Shown piece by piece: positions 1 to 7,077 of a DNA stretch of 25,534 nt. The translations under genes and the position numbers were made by a program. Under the pieces are notes generated by a model. It saw only the letters and a program-made list of their open reading frames with translations, was not told the origin of the DNA and searched no databases. Position 1 is the first letter of the stretch; every line of letters begins with the position of its first letter. Origin of the DNA: Lachnospiraceae bacterium (GTDB lineage: Bacteria > Bacillota > Clostridia > Lachnospirales > Lachnospiraceae); the NCBI GenBank assembly GCA_900769115.1, contig CAAGFJ010000021.1, positions 1-25,534 on the forward strand. The letters run 5' to 3'.

Positions 1-298
1 CACATGAAAGTACTGATTTTCAGATATCTGTTTTCCTTCGTTATGCTGGTACAGTAGATCATCCTGCACCAACGACCGGGCGGCTTCGGGTGTGGCGATA
101 AGCACAGCCAGTAATGTAGGTTATATGGTACACAGCGCATGTACATAAAAAGTAGATCCCGGCTTTGGGTGGTCTGTCATGATTGCAAGCAGGTACGTGG
201 AGCACGCCAGCATTTCCTTGAGTACTTAGTGAATGCATTAGCATGAACTCTAGTACGAAAGAGAGCAGCGCTGCGACGTAATAATGTGCATAACGAAC

Positions 299-368
299 AA
301 AAGCGGATATGGATTAAGAATGTATATGTATCTTTTGTATATACATTTCCGAATCCATATCCGCTTTT
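299..368. terminator. Long central hairpin, possible bidirectional terminator
   Basis: A perfect 17-bp stem (299-315 with 352-368) encloses an internal loop, a second 8-bp stem (320-327 with 339-346) and an 11-nt terminal loop. The stem starts with AAAA and ends with TTTTT, so the RNA from either strand ends in a short U-run. It is the first strong hairpin after the pta stop codon and could end pta transcription, although it is about 155 bp downstream. It also forms the centre of the palindromic repeat element. Confidence 0.55.
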
Positions 369-439
369 TATGTGAGTTAGCATATTATTAGGAGCATTAG
401 TGTCTGCTGCGTGCGAGTCGTAATGCGAATGTGCCTGCG

Positions 440-519
440 GCAACATGACACCACCCAAAAGCCGGATTCACAACCTTCAACATGCGCGTCCGTCCTCACT
501 TACGCTGTGCAAGGGTGAT
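440..519 (-). repeat. Inverted repeat arm next to pta (pairs with 25454-25534)
   Basis: Read against the reverse complement of the right end of the window, 497-519 matches 25454-25476 exactly (23 nt) and 481-495 matches 25479-25493 exactly (15 nt). After about 20 diverged bases, GCAACATGACACCACCCAAA and GCCGGATTCA match again (the right copy reads GCCGGGTTCA). The arm starts only 5 bp after the pta stop codon. Oriented outward from the gene block, it begins ATCACCCTTGCACAGC. Confidence 0.85.
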
Positions 520-524
520 ATACT

Positions 525-1508
525 CTATGATAATGCTGCTGTAATGATCGCCATAGAATATACTTCCGTCGCTGTACATCCACGTGAAAGATCATTAATT
601 GGCGAATTAAGACCCAACAGGATTGGTCCATAAGCTTCAAAATTACCCATTCTCTGTGCAATCTTATATCCGATATTACCCGCATTAATATCCGGGAAGA
701 TAAAGGTGTTTGCATGTCCACCTACCTCTGATTCAGGACATTTCTTCTTGCATACCTTAGGTGAAACCGCCGCATCAAACTGCATCTCTCCGTCAATCGG
801 AATATCCGGATTTCTTTCCTTTGTCTTACGAGCTGCATTCCGCATCTTATCTACATCTTCACCATGACCGGAACCATATGTAGAATAACTCAAAAATGCA
901 ACCTTAGGATCTACTCCAAATACTTTAGCACAACGAATGGTTTCTTCTGCAATCTCCACTAATTCATCTTCATTCGGACGAATATTAATACCACAATCAC
1001 CCATTGCCAGTACCTCATTATCACCGGTTGCAGAAGGTCTTACCAATATGAAGCAGGACGATACCAAAGTATTGCCTGGCTTTGTCTTGATCAACTGTAA
1101 CGCCGGACGAACTGTATCTGCTGTAGAATATGTAGCTCCTCCCAATAATGAATCTGCATATCCCATCTTCACAAGCATAGTTCCAAAATAGTTATTCTGC
1201 TCTAAGTACTTTCTTGCCTGTTCTGGCGTAACTCCCTTACTCTTACGGATCTCACAAAATTCTGCAACCATCTTATCCATATCCGGGAAATTCTTCGGAT
1301 CAATGATCTCGGATCCACGAATATTAAATCCGCTGTCTTCTGCTACTTCATAGATCTCATTCGGATCACCGATGAGAATCGGATGTAAGAAATTACTTGC
1401 TAACAAACGGGAAGAAGCTTCCAAAATACGTGGATCATTGCCTTCTGTTAATACAATCTTCTTCGGATTCTTCTTCAAAATATCAATCAACTGACCAAAA
1501 CCAAACAT
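525..1508 (-). CDS. pta: Phosphate acetyltransferase
   Basis: Converts acetyl-CoA and phosphate to acetyl phosphate and CoA in the cytoplasm, the first step of the acetate-forming, ATP-yielding pathway completed by acetate kinase. The 327-residue protein has the length of the short Pta class and carries its typical segments: TEGNDPRILEA near residue 21, STADTVRPALQLIKTKPG near 128-145, SYSTYGSGHGED near 207-218, and the C-terminal blocks FPDINAGNIGYK (271-282), AYGPILLGL and PINDLSRGC (303-311). The start is supported by AAGGAG seven bases upstream and by a promoter. It appears monocistronic here: acetate kinase, which commonly follows pta in Firmicutes, is absent, and a repeat element begins 5 bp after the stop. 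Family assignment is secure from the motifs. Confidence 0.96.
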   Translation of the reverse strand: MFGFGQLIDILKKNPKKIVLTEGNDPRILEASSRLLASNFLHPILIGDPNEIYEVAEDSGFNIRGSEIIDPKNFPDMDKMVAEFCEIRKSKGVTPEQARKYLEQNNYFGTMLVKMGYADSLLGGATYSTADTVRPALQLIKTKPGNTLVSSCFILVRPSATGDNEVLAMGDCGINIRPNEDELVEIAEETIRCAKVFGVDPKVAFLSYSTYGSGHGEDVDKMRNAARKTKERNPDIPIDGEMQFDAAVSPKVCKKKCPESEVGGHANTFIFPDINAGNIGYKIAQRMGNFEAYGPILLGLNSPINDLSRGCTATEVYSMAIITAALS

Positions 1509-1549
1509 TTTTCTTCTCCTTTTCTTATTCTTGTATACAATCTTATTTT

Positions 1550-1577
1550 ATTATATCGGGTTTCCACAATTTCACAA
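1550..1577 (-). promoter_or_regulatory. Sigma-A-type promoter of pta
   Basis: On the minus strand TTGTGA (1572-1577) is followed by a 16-bp spacer and a consensus TATAAT (1550-1555), about 42 bp upstream of the pta start codon. The ribosome binding site AAGGAG is at 1516-1521. The remaining bases up to the lipase stop (1578-1728) are AT-rich with no gene or strong terminator that I can see. Confidence 0.65.
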
Positions 1578-1728
1578 GAGATTTTTCATAAAAAATATTC
1601 CATTTTCTGCACTTTTTTCAATACAATAACTTAAGCAAAAATGAATCTTTGAAACTATAAAAACACATATCATTTTCCCATCATACTTGATACGATCAAT
1701 GCCCTCTGTCCATGATCGCATACCGGAA

Positions 1729-3063
1729 TCAGAAACCGCGTTGCTTCAGATCCGCAACCAATCCCACAAAGAACTCTCTCACGTCAAATTCTTTGAAATT
1801 CTCACGATTCAGATCAATCATATCTCCATGAGATATTCCTCGTTTTCCTTTCACCGTAAGAAACTCAAAACGCTCTCCCCACGGAAAAGAATCCTCTCCT
1901 ACCAGACCATCATTTGCCCCATCAAACAATTTTACTAACTGATAAGAGAAATTCAACGGAAATCTTCCATCGGATGCTATATTCAATTTGGAACCTACAC
2001 TTTGATAATACACACCCTCTACATTTGCAATCTGCTCATTAAACGTTTTACACGCCTGTGCTGTAAGATCACCAACCGCCTCTAAGAAATCCGGGTCCGG
2101 ATCACCTAGCTTCTTCAATGTTGTATTGTAGGTATCTGCAATCAAATTCTTCTGCTTTTCCGGAATCTTCGATAGCAGATAGTCGGCAAATTCACATCCA
2201 CGATGCGGTGTATTGATTGTAGTTAATGATGCAACATGTTCCGCCACCCCCGGAAGCGTCAATGCATAACGGCTATCTAAGCCTCCTTTGGAATGAGCAA
2301 TAATATTCACCTTATCACATCCTGTCTTGTCTACAATCTCCTGAATCTTGTGTGCAAGTTCCGCTCCACAGTCTGCTACCGATGCTGCCGACTGCTGTTG
2401 TCCATAATACACAGTAGCACCATTGTCTTCTAATTGCTTTGGAATCCTCCCCCAATAATTCATGTATCGGAAGTCCCGGAAAAACACACCATGCACCAAT
2501 AAAATTGGATACTTTGTCTGACAGATTCTTTGATCCTGTCTGCTCCGATTAAGCTGTATCTTCTCATTTTCCACTACAACTTCCGCACTTACCACTTGAA
2601 TGATTCTTCCAAGCATAATGAGATGTGCGATAGGAATCCAGCCACACACAATCCCAAGCACACGCCAGCGGATTCCCAATTGTTCTGATGTTATGTAAAC
2701 TCTTATAATGCCATTCCAGAATATAACTGCTTCCACCACTACTGTCGTAATTATATTCCAGATCCATATCGTATGATTGTCGGCAAATGAAGTCATACCA
2801 CATTTTCCAGACATCCCCATGACGAAAACAACAATATCCAACAATAACGTAATTGCAAATAATTTCAATAATTCACAACCAGAATTACAAATTGCCAGCC
2901 TTTTAGAAAGCAACCTGCCACTTTTAGATGATGGTCGCAGATTACATAAAATAAATCCCACTACTCCGGCCACAATCAGCATCCAAAATCCAGTCATGTA
3001 TATGATAACCGGTAAATTTGCAGCTATCACCAATGCAATTATATATATAGTCCTTAATATCAT
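1729..3063 (-). CDS. Membrane-anchored alpha/beta-hydrolase (triacylglycerol lipase/esterase-like)
   Basis: The 444-residue protein joins an N-terminal membrane domain to a cytoplasmic or surface hydrolase. Hydrophobic segments lie at about 5-22, 26-42, 64-82, 98-118 and 133-152. The hydrolase begins with YPILLVHGVFF (185-195, oxyanion-type HG). The nucleophile elbow is AHSKGG with Ser258, where Ala replaces the first Gly of the GxSxG consensus, as is common in lipases. The likely acid is Asp385 in DGANDGLVG and the base His412 in ISHGD. This order and spacing match lipase-class esterases. GGGAGGGAG six bases before the ATG supports the start. It is the last gene of a likely Dabb - ProX - hydrolase run. 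The substrate cannot be told from sequence, and the topology is inferred. Confidence 0.8.
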   Translation of the reverse strand: MILRTIYIIALVIAANLPVIIYMTGFWMLIVAGVVGFILCNLRPSSKSGRLLSKRLAICNSGCELLKLFAITLLLDIVVFVMGMSGKCGMTSFADNHTIWIWNIITTVVVEAVIFWNGIIRVYITSEQLGIRWRVLGIVCGWIPIAHLIMLGRIIQVVSAEVVVENEKIQLNRSRQDQRICQTKYPILLVHGVFFRDFRYMNYWGRIPKQLEDNGATVYYGQQQSAASVADCGAELAHKIQEIVDKTGCDKVNIIAHSKGGLDSRYALTLPGVAEHVASLTTINTPHRGCEFADYLLSKIPEKQKNLIADTYNTTLKKLGDPDPDFLEAVGDLTAQACKTFNEQIANVEGVYYQSVGSKLNIASDGRFPLNFSYQLVKLFDGANDGLVGEDSFPWGERFEFLTVKGKRGISHGDMIDLNRENFKEFDVREFFVGLVADLKQRGF

Positions 3064-3105
3064 TCATCGCTCCCTCCCTAATTATTAAAATACCATACTA
3101 TATTA

Positions 3106-3645
3106 TTACAGTGTTACAACAATTGCTTCATGATGAACAGCAGGCAGAAAAATATTCATAATATCACTGGTTCTAAGCTTAATGCTAGATGTATTTACAC
3201 ACGGATGACATCCTAGATATTCACCCTTTAATACTTCTTCATCAATCAGAAGTTGCACCTGGTTGTCTTTGTCATTCATTAATCCCATAATGCTGACAGA
3301 TCCCGGTTTAATATCCAAGTACCGTTCCATATATTCCGCATCTGCAAATGATAGCCTTGCACTATTGATCTGCTTTGACAGATCCTTCGTCTTAAACTTC
3401 TTATCTCCCGGCATCATAAGCAAATAAAACTTTGTCTTCTGTGTATTACATAAAAATAAATTCTTACAGATTAATACATCCAAAACCGCGTCAATCTTAT
3501 TACACGCTTCCATCGTATCCGCTACTCCATGATCCGTCCGTAAATATGGAATCTGCAAGGAATCTAACAGGTCATACACACGAATCTCTTTCTCTAATCT
3601 TCCTTCTGCAAAATCTGGTCTTCCTTCATGCAATAGCATTTCCAT
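3106..3645 (-). CDS. Prolyl-tRNA editing protein (YbaK/ProX family, Ala-tRNA(Pro) deacylase-like)
   Basis: A free-standing YbaK/EbsC-type editing domain that hydrolyses mischarged tRNA, most likely Ala-tRNA(Pro). It compensates for the lack of such activity in prolyl-tRNA synthetases without an INS domain. The 179-residue length fits the ProX/PrdX branch. Typical features are the central KNLFLCNTQKTKFYLLMMPG block with the conserved Lys, the KDLSKQINSARLSFA segment, GSVSIMGLMND, and the GCHPCVNTSSIKL segment near 145-157 that shapes the substrate pocket. It lies 20 bp downstream of the Dabb-domain gene and 42 bp upstream of the hydrolase gene, consistent with an operon. An in-frame ATG two codons downstream is an alternative start. 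Ala specificity is inferred from the family, not shown. Confidence 0.88.
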   Translation of the reverse strand: MEMLLHEGRPDFAEGRLEKEIRVYDLLDSLQIPYLRTDHGVADTMEACNKIDAVLDVLICKNLFLCNTQKTKFYLLMMPGDKKFKTKDLSKQINSARLSFADAEYMERYLDIKPGSVSIMGLMNDKDNQVQLLIDEEVLKGEYLGCHPCVNTSSIKLRTSDIMNIFLPAVHHEAIVVTL

Positions 3646-3665
3646 AATCCCATTTTCCCTTCTTC

Positions 3666-3968
3666 CTACACTTCATAATCCATACAGGTACGGACTGCTG
3701 TAAATGGTCTCACATAGGTATCTGCCACCGCAACATGTTCCGGATGAACTGCATAGCCTTTCAAAGCAGCTTCATCTTCCAATGTACTGTCTAACATTAC
3801 ATCTGCATTAGACGATTCCAATCCATTAATCACAATCTGCATACTAATAAGCCCTGGCACCTTACCAACCAATGCTTCCAGATGGGCTTTCATATTGTTC
3901 TTAACCTGTTCTTTTTCCTCCCCTTTTAATTCCTCTTTTAATTGCCATAATATAATATGCTTTACCAT
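3666..3968 (-). CDS. Dabb-domain (stress-responsive A/B barrel) protein
   Basis: A 100-residue single-domain protein of the stress-responsive alpha/beta barrel (Dabb) family, which forms dimeric ferredoxin-like barrels. Hallmarks are the opening MVKHIILWQLK (strand with the conserved VxHxVxW-type pattern), the helix rich in Lys and Glu, the PGLISMQIVIN strand, and the C-terminal HPEHVAVADTYVRPFTAVRTCMDYE block. Members include plant stress proteins and some enzymes such as polyketide cyclases, but most bacterial ones have no known function, and none should be assigned here. AAAGGAGG eight bases before the ATG fixes the start. It is the first gene of the putative Dabb - ProX - lipase unit. Confidence 0.88.
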   Translation of the reverse strand: MVKHIILWQLKEELKGEEKEQVKNNMKAHLEALVGKVPGLISMQIVINGLESSNADVMLDSTLEDEAALKGYAVHPEHVAVADTYVRPFTAVRTCMDYEV

Positions 3969-4042
3969 ATCTGATTCCTCCTTTGTATGATTTTATGATG
4001 TTGAAGGTCATCTGCTTTTCGACCATCGCATCATTTTACTTC

Positions 4043-4072
4043 ATTATACACACATTCCCATACCGCCCGCAA
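4043..4072 (-). promoter_or_regulatory. Promoter candidate for the Dabb-proX-lipase unit
   Basis: On the minus strand TTGCGG (4067-4072), an 18-bp spacer and a perfect TATAAT (4043-4048) stand about 75 bp upstream of the Dabb gene start. The -35 box is only a partial match to TTGACA. Confidence 0.5.
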
Positions 4073-4110
4073 CTATTCCTAACCATAATCTTTTTTGTTT
4101 TTTGATGAAA

Positions 4111-4149
4111 AGTTCACAGAACAAAAACAGGATGAACATACTTTGTTCA
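4111..4149. promoter_or_regulatory. GAAC/GTTC palindromes, possible operator
   Basis: Two short inverted repeats sit between the divergent promoter candidates: GTTC-ACA-GAAC at 4112-4122, and TGAACA-TACTT-TGTTCA at 4133-4149 with perfect 6-bp arms. The second overlaps the plus-strand -35 candidate TTGTTC (4143-4148), which is 17 bp before TATGAA (4166-4171). This arrangement would suit a dimeric repressor acting on the small-RNA candidate. The regulator is unknown. Confidence 0.35.
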
Positions 4150-4177
4150 CATTTTTTCTCTATACTATGAACCTGTA

Positions 4178-4265
4178 AGAGCTTTTCATATAGTACAAGA
4201 ATTTGTACTGAAATCCTCTCCCCCTCATTAGTGGAAGGTCCGGTACCCACCGGGCCTTCTTTTTT
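4178..4265 (+). ncRNA. Candidate small RNA with C-rich segment and intrinsic terminator
   Basis: This 365-bp gap between two minus-strand units holds what looks like a plus-strand transcript with no downstream plus gene. Features in order are a 7-bp hairpin AGTACAA/TTGTACT (4192-4209), a single-stranded C-rich run TCCTCTCCCCCTC (4214-4226), and a strong terminator. The terminator has an 11-bp stem (4234-4244 with 4249-4259, one G-U pair), an ACCC loop and six T residues. A stable hairpin next to an unpaired C-rich segment resembles Firmicutes small RNAs that bind GGAGG ribosome binding sites. The 5' end is inferred from a weak promoter (TTGTTC, 17 bp, TATGAA). Expression is unproven. Confidence 0.45.
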
Positions 4266-4284
4266 ATATTACACCAAAACAAAG

Positions 4285-4318
4285 TCCCCATATCTACATG
4301 TCAGTGTAGATACAGGGA
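4285..4318 (-). terminator. Intrinsic terminator of the amino-acid ABC operon
   Basis: TCCCCATATCTACA (4285-4298) pairs with TGTAGATACAGGGA (4305-4318) around a 6-nt loop, with one mismatch region near the base. On the minus strand the stem is followed by CTTTGTTTTGG. It begins 17 bp after the stop codon of the ABC ATPase gene. Confidence 0.7.
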
Positions 4319-4334
4319 TTCCGGTTCTATTCCA

Positions 4335-5078
4335 TTATGCAGTTACACGTTTCAGGAAATTCTGAAGTCTCGGACTCTTTGGAGATTCAAATATCTCTTC
4401 CGGAGTTCCTTCCTCCTTAATCCCTTTCTCATCTAAGAACATAACCCGGTTAGCAACTTCTTTTGCAAATCCCATCTCATGGGTAACCACTACCATTGTC
4501 ATGCCCTCTTTTGCAAGCTCTTTCATCAATTCCAATACTTCTCCAACCATCTCTGGATCTAGTGCAGAGGTTGGTTCATCAAATAACAAAAGCTCAGGAT
4601 TCATTGCCAGTGATCGGATAATCGCAATACGCTGCTTCTGTCCACCCGACAAAGTATCCGGGTAAGCATCTGCTTTGTCAGAAAGTCCAACACGCTCTAA
4701 CAGCTCATCCGCTTTCTTCTCTGCCTCCTGCTTACTCATCAGCTTTGTCTTCACAGGAGCTAACGTAATATTTTCTTTGATTGTCAGATTCGGGAACAGA
4801 TTAAAATGCTGAAATACCATTCCTACCTTCTGACGCATCTTATTAATATCTACTTTCTTATCCGTCAGATCCTGTCCATCTAATAAAACTGAACCGCTGT
4901 CCGGCTTCTCTAACAAATTCAAGGTTCGGATAAAGGTTGACTTACCACAACCCGACGGTCCGATGATCGCAATAATATCGCCCTTATTGACCACCGTATT
5001 AATATCCTCAAGAACTACATTATCACCATACGACTTTGTCATATGATCTACCTTAATAATTACATCCTTATCGTTCAT
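4335..5078 (-). CDS. Polar amino-acid ABC transporter, ATP-binding protein (GlnQ-like)
   Basis: The cytoplasmic ATPase that powers the amino-acid importer encoded just upstream. The 247-residue protein has the full GlnQ/HisP motif set: Walker A GPSGCGKST (40-48), Q-loop Gln90 in MVFQHFNLFPN, signature LSGGQKQR (143-150), Walker B LLLFDEP (163-169), D-loop SALD and switch His200 in VVVTHEMGFAKEVA. The FNLFPNLT and HEMGFA segments are characteristic of the polar amino-acid uptake subfamily. Its ATG overlaps the end of the solute-binding/permease gene by 11 bp, which indicates translational coupling and a two-gene transporter operon closed by the hairpin at 4285-4318. The substrate (glutamine, arginine, cystine or another) cannot be decided. 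Confidence 0.95.
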   Translation of the reverse strand: MNDKDVIIKVDHMTKSYGDNVVLEDINTVVNKGDIIAIIGPSGCGKSTFIRTLNLLEKPDSGSVLLDGQDLTDKKVDINKMRQKVGMVFQHFNLFPNLTIKENITLAPVKTKLMSKQEAEKKADELLERVGLSDKADAYPDTLSGGQKQRIAIIRSLAMNPELLLFDEPTSALDPEMVGEVLELMKELAKEGMTMVVVTHEMGFAKEVANRVMFLDEKGIKEEGTPEEIFESPKSPRLQNFLKRVTA

Positions 5079-6558
5079 TCTTCTTCAGGCTCCTTTCTAA
5101 TCTGCTGACTCCTGCTGACAGGATCATAACAATAACAAGATAAATACATGCTACTGTGATCAATGGGAAAAATGCTTCATAAGTAATACCACGAATAATG
5201 TTTCCTCCCATTGTTAAGTCCTGAAGTCCAATATAACCACTAATTGCAGTCTCCTTGATCAACACAATGAACTCATTGCCAAGTGCCGGCAGAGTATTCT
5301 TAATCGCCTGTGGAAGAATAATATACCGCATTGTCTGTCCATGTGTAAGGCCTAAGCTTCTTGCACCTTCAAACTGACCAATATCCAACGCCATAATTCC
5401 ACCTCGCAGGATCTCCGCCACATAAGCTCCGGAATTGATACCAAATGCTAATACAGCTACAAAGATCTTGCTGACATTTGCTGATGCAAATACCACATAA
5501 TAGATGATCAACAACTGAATCATGGTTGGCGTACCCCGGATAATCGTAAGATATACTTTACAAAGCCAGTTGAATATCTTAAAACTTCCCATCTTATCAT
5601 GTGTCGTACGGACTAATGCGATCAGGAATCCAATTACCAAACCAAGCAATACCGCAAACACAGAAATCACTAGTGTATTACGAAGACCCTTCACAATATA
5701 TTCATACCGGTTCTCCTCCACAAAATTCTGGTAGAAACTGTCCTTGATAGAAATTAATGGATTATGATTACCATTCCGAATAATAATTACCTGCTTAGCA
5801 GTTGTATATGTATCGGTAAAATCAATATTCTTAAGACGATCCTCTGTTATCGTCATCCCTGCAACACCGATATCTGCCTTTCCTGCCTGCACCGCTGTAA
5901 TAATAGAATCAAACTCCATATCCTGAATCTCTAACTTCATATTGAGTTTATCTGCAACTGCTGTTGCCATATCTGCATCAATACCGGTGATCTTATTATC
6001 TTTGTAATACTCGTATGGAGGGAATGTCGCATTCGTTGCCATAACCAATGTTCCGTTCTCATAGGTAAGTCCGTCCGGACTCTGATAATGGAACCCCTCA
6101 TCATTATCATTGATATAATTGTCAATGATCTTCTGTAATGTGCCGTCTTCTTTGAGTTCACGCAGTGCCTGATTAATGCTATCTCTTAATTCCGGCTTAT
6201 CCTTAGAAACACAGATTGCATAATCTTCAATCGCAAACTCTTCCTCCAGGATGCTTAAGTCACTATTCTTCTTAATAAATGCTTTTGCTGGTTCTTCATC
6301 AATCACAACACAATCAATCTTGCCATTCTTCAAAGAAGATACTGCATCATTTCCCTTATTGTAACGTTCGACGACTGTTCCAGCATCATCCCCTTCATAA
6401 TCAGAGACATAGATATCTCCTGTCGTTCCAATCTGTACACCGATCCGCTTGCCTTCCAGATCATCAATTGATGAAATATCTGACGGAGCCGCCTGTTTGC
6501 CACATCCGGCTAATAACAGACAACACATGGCAAGCAAAATTATCTTTGCTTTTTTCAT
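5068..6558 (-). CDS. Fused solute-binding lipoprotein/permease of a polar amino-acid ABC transporter, binding domain in permuted order
   Basis: A 496-residue protein combining substrate capture and membrane transport. A lipoprotein signal ends in LLAGC with the acylated Cys at 19. Residues 28-150 match the C-terminal half of a GlnH-type binding protein (DLEGKRIGVQIGTTGD, KIDCVVIDEEPA, LKEDGTLQKIIDNYI). Residues 165-262 match the N-terminal half (GTLVMATNATFPPYEYY, GIDADMATAVADKL, FDSIITAVQAGKADIGVAGM, NIDFTDTY). The two lobes are thus in reversed order compared with ordinary binding proteins. The permease follows from about 290, with the EAA-loop motif EGARSLGLTHGQTMRYIILP at 397-416. Its partner ATPase is encoded just downstream. 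Similar fused proteins occur in Clostridia as I recall; the permutation is my reading of motif order. Confidence 0.92.
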   Translation of the reverse strand: MKKAKIILLAMCCLLLAGCGKQAAPSDISSIDDLEGKRIGVQIGTTGDIYVSDYEGDDAGTVVERYNKGNDAVSSLKNGKIDCVVIDEEPAKAFIKKNSDLSILEEEFAIEDYAICVSKDKPELRDSINQALRELKEDGTLQKIIDNYINDNDEGFHYQSPDGLTYENGTLVMATNATFPPYEYYKDNKITGIDADMATAVADKLNMKLEIQDMEFDSIITAVQAGKADIGVAGMTITEDRLKNIDFTDTYTTAKQVIIIRNGNHNPLISIKDSFYQNFVEENRYEYIVKGLRNTLVISVFAVLLGLVIGFLIALVRTTHDKMGSFKIFNWLCKVYLTIIRGTPTMIQLLIIYYVVFASANVSKIFVAVLAFGINSGAYVAEILRGGIMALDIGQFEGARSLGLTHGQTMRYIILPQAIKNTLPALGNEFIVLIKETAISGYIGLQDLTMGGNIIRGITYEAFFPLITVACIYLVIVMILSAGVSRLERSLKKNER

Positions 6559-6596
6559 ATTCTTTTTTATTCCCTTCTATAATATATTCGTATCTT

Positions 6597-6625
6597 AGCG
6601 TATGTGATTTGTTGATATTTGTCAA
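6597..6625 (-). promoter_or_regulatory. Promoter candidate for the amino-acid ABC operon
   Basis: A perfect TTGACA (6620-6625) and a weak TACGCT (6597-6602) are 17 bp apart on the minus strand, 39 bp before the transporter start. The -35 box overlaps the TGA stop codon of the upstream thioesterase gene, so the promoter would start inside that gene's end. Confidence 0.45.
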
Positions 6626-7032
6626 GTAGTTGTCGGAGATGTGAGATGTGCTCCACTAGTGGAAACCACCGCCACCGAAGTTCCTACATTATCTGTAATA
6701 AATATTTCATAGAAACAATTTCTTCTTCCATCTTTTAGAATGTGACTTTCTCCGTATAAAATATTACCCTTCGGAGCTCCCAAAAAACTGATCTGACTCA
6801 CTGTTGTCACCGTTACCTTATCATTGGTGTTTGTTGCAACCGCAAACACAAAATCCGCCAGAGTGAAAATAGCTCCACCCATTACATGTCCCGTTGCATT
6901 CACATGCCGCTCATCAATCTTCATGCTGCATTTGGCATATCCATCGTCCACTTCCTCTATCTCAATACCGGATGTTACCATCGCAAACCGGTCTGCAAGG
7001 AAAAACTCTCTCGCCTCTTGTAAACTGCGCAT
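6622..7032 (-). CDS. PaaI-family hotdog-fold thioesterase
   Basis: A 136-residue single hotdog domain of the PaaI/YbgC-related acyl-CoA thioesterase superfamily, expected to hydrolyse an acyl-CoA or aryl-CoA thioester in the cytoplasm. The hallmark is HVNATGHVMGGAIFTLADFVFAVATN, covering the conserved Asn/His...GG...AD pattern of the central helix, followed by strands VTTVSQISFLG and GESHILKDGRRNCFYEI. I place the start at the ATG at 7030-7032 because AAAGGAG lies six bases upstream; reading could be extended nine codons to a TTG at 7059, which has no better site. It is 45 bp downstream of aroB and probably co-transcribed with it, but no link to aromatic synthesis is evident. The substrate is unknown. 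Confidence 0.88.
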   Translation of the reverse strand: MRSLQEAREFFLADRFAMVTSGIEIEEVDDGYAKCSMKIDERHVNATGHVMGGAIFTLADFVFAVATNTNDKVTVTTVSQISFLGAPKGNILYGESHILKDGRRNCFYEIFITDNVGTSVAVVSTSGAHLTSPTTT

Positions 7033-7077
7033 AGCAATCTCCTTTGTTAAAGCTCGCAAAATACTTTGCTTGTTATT

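Larger units (their letters stand above)
104..519. repeat. Imperfect palindromic repeat element (about 415 bp)
   Basis: This gene-free stretch downstream of pta is organised as two inverted arms around a central hairpin. The left arm (about 104-186) contains GCACAGC, then GCGCATGT, then CCCGGCTTTGGGTGGT and TGTCATGATTGC. The right arm (440-519) carries the same modules in reverse complement. Next to the hairpin, further inverted similarity is seen between TAATAATGTGCATAACGAACA (about 281-300) and the complement of about 372-392. The arms are clearly related but diverged, so this is not an exact fold-back artefact. No transposase or convincing ORF is inside. It could be a MITE-like element or a structured noncoding RNA; I do not recognise the family. 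Its outer boundaries are inferred from where similarity fades. Confidence 0.6.

Noticed and set aside
1..103. Gene or known element at the left edge
   Set aside because: Only a weak resemblance of about 82-100 to the repeat motif is seen; no reading frame or RNA family is supported.
59..458. Two overlapping minus-strand frames (61 and 93 codons) in the palindromic element
   Set aside because: They cross the hairpin and repeat arms, overlap each other in different frames, have no recognisable domain, and lack convincing ribosome binding sites.
1680..1728. Terminator hairpin after the lipase gene
   Set aside because: The CGATCA/TGATCG pairing around 1690-1720 is short, overlaps the gene end and has no following U-run.
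4044..4250. Minus-strand reading frame of 68 codons in the gap before the Dabb gene
   Set aside because: Its GTG start lies inside the loop side of a terminator hairpin, there is no proper ribosome binding site, and the frame runs through promoter-like and operator-like sequence.
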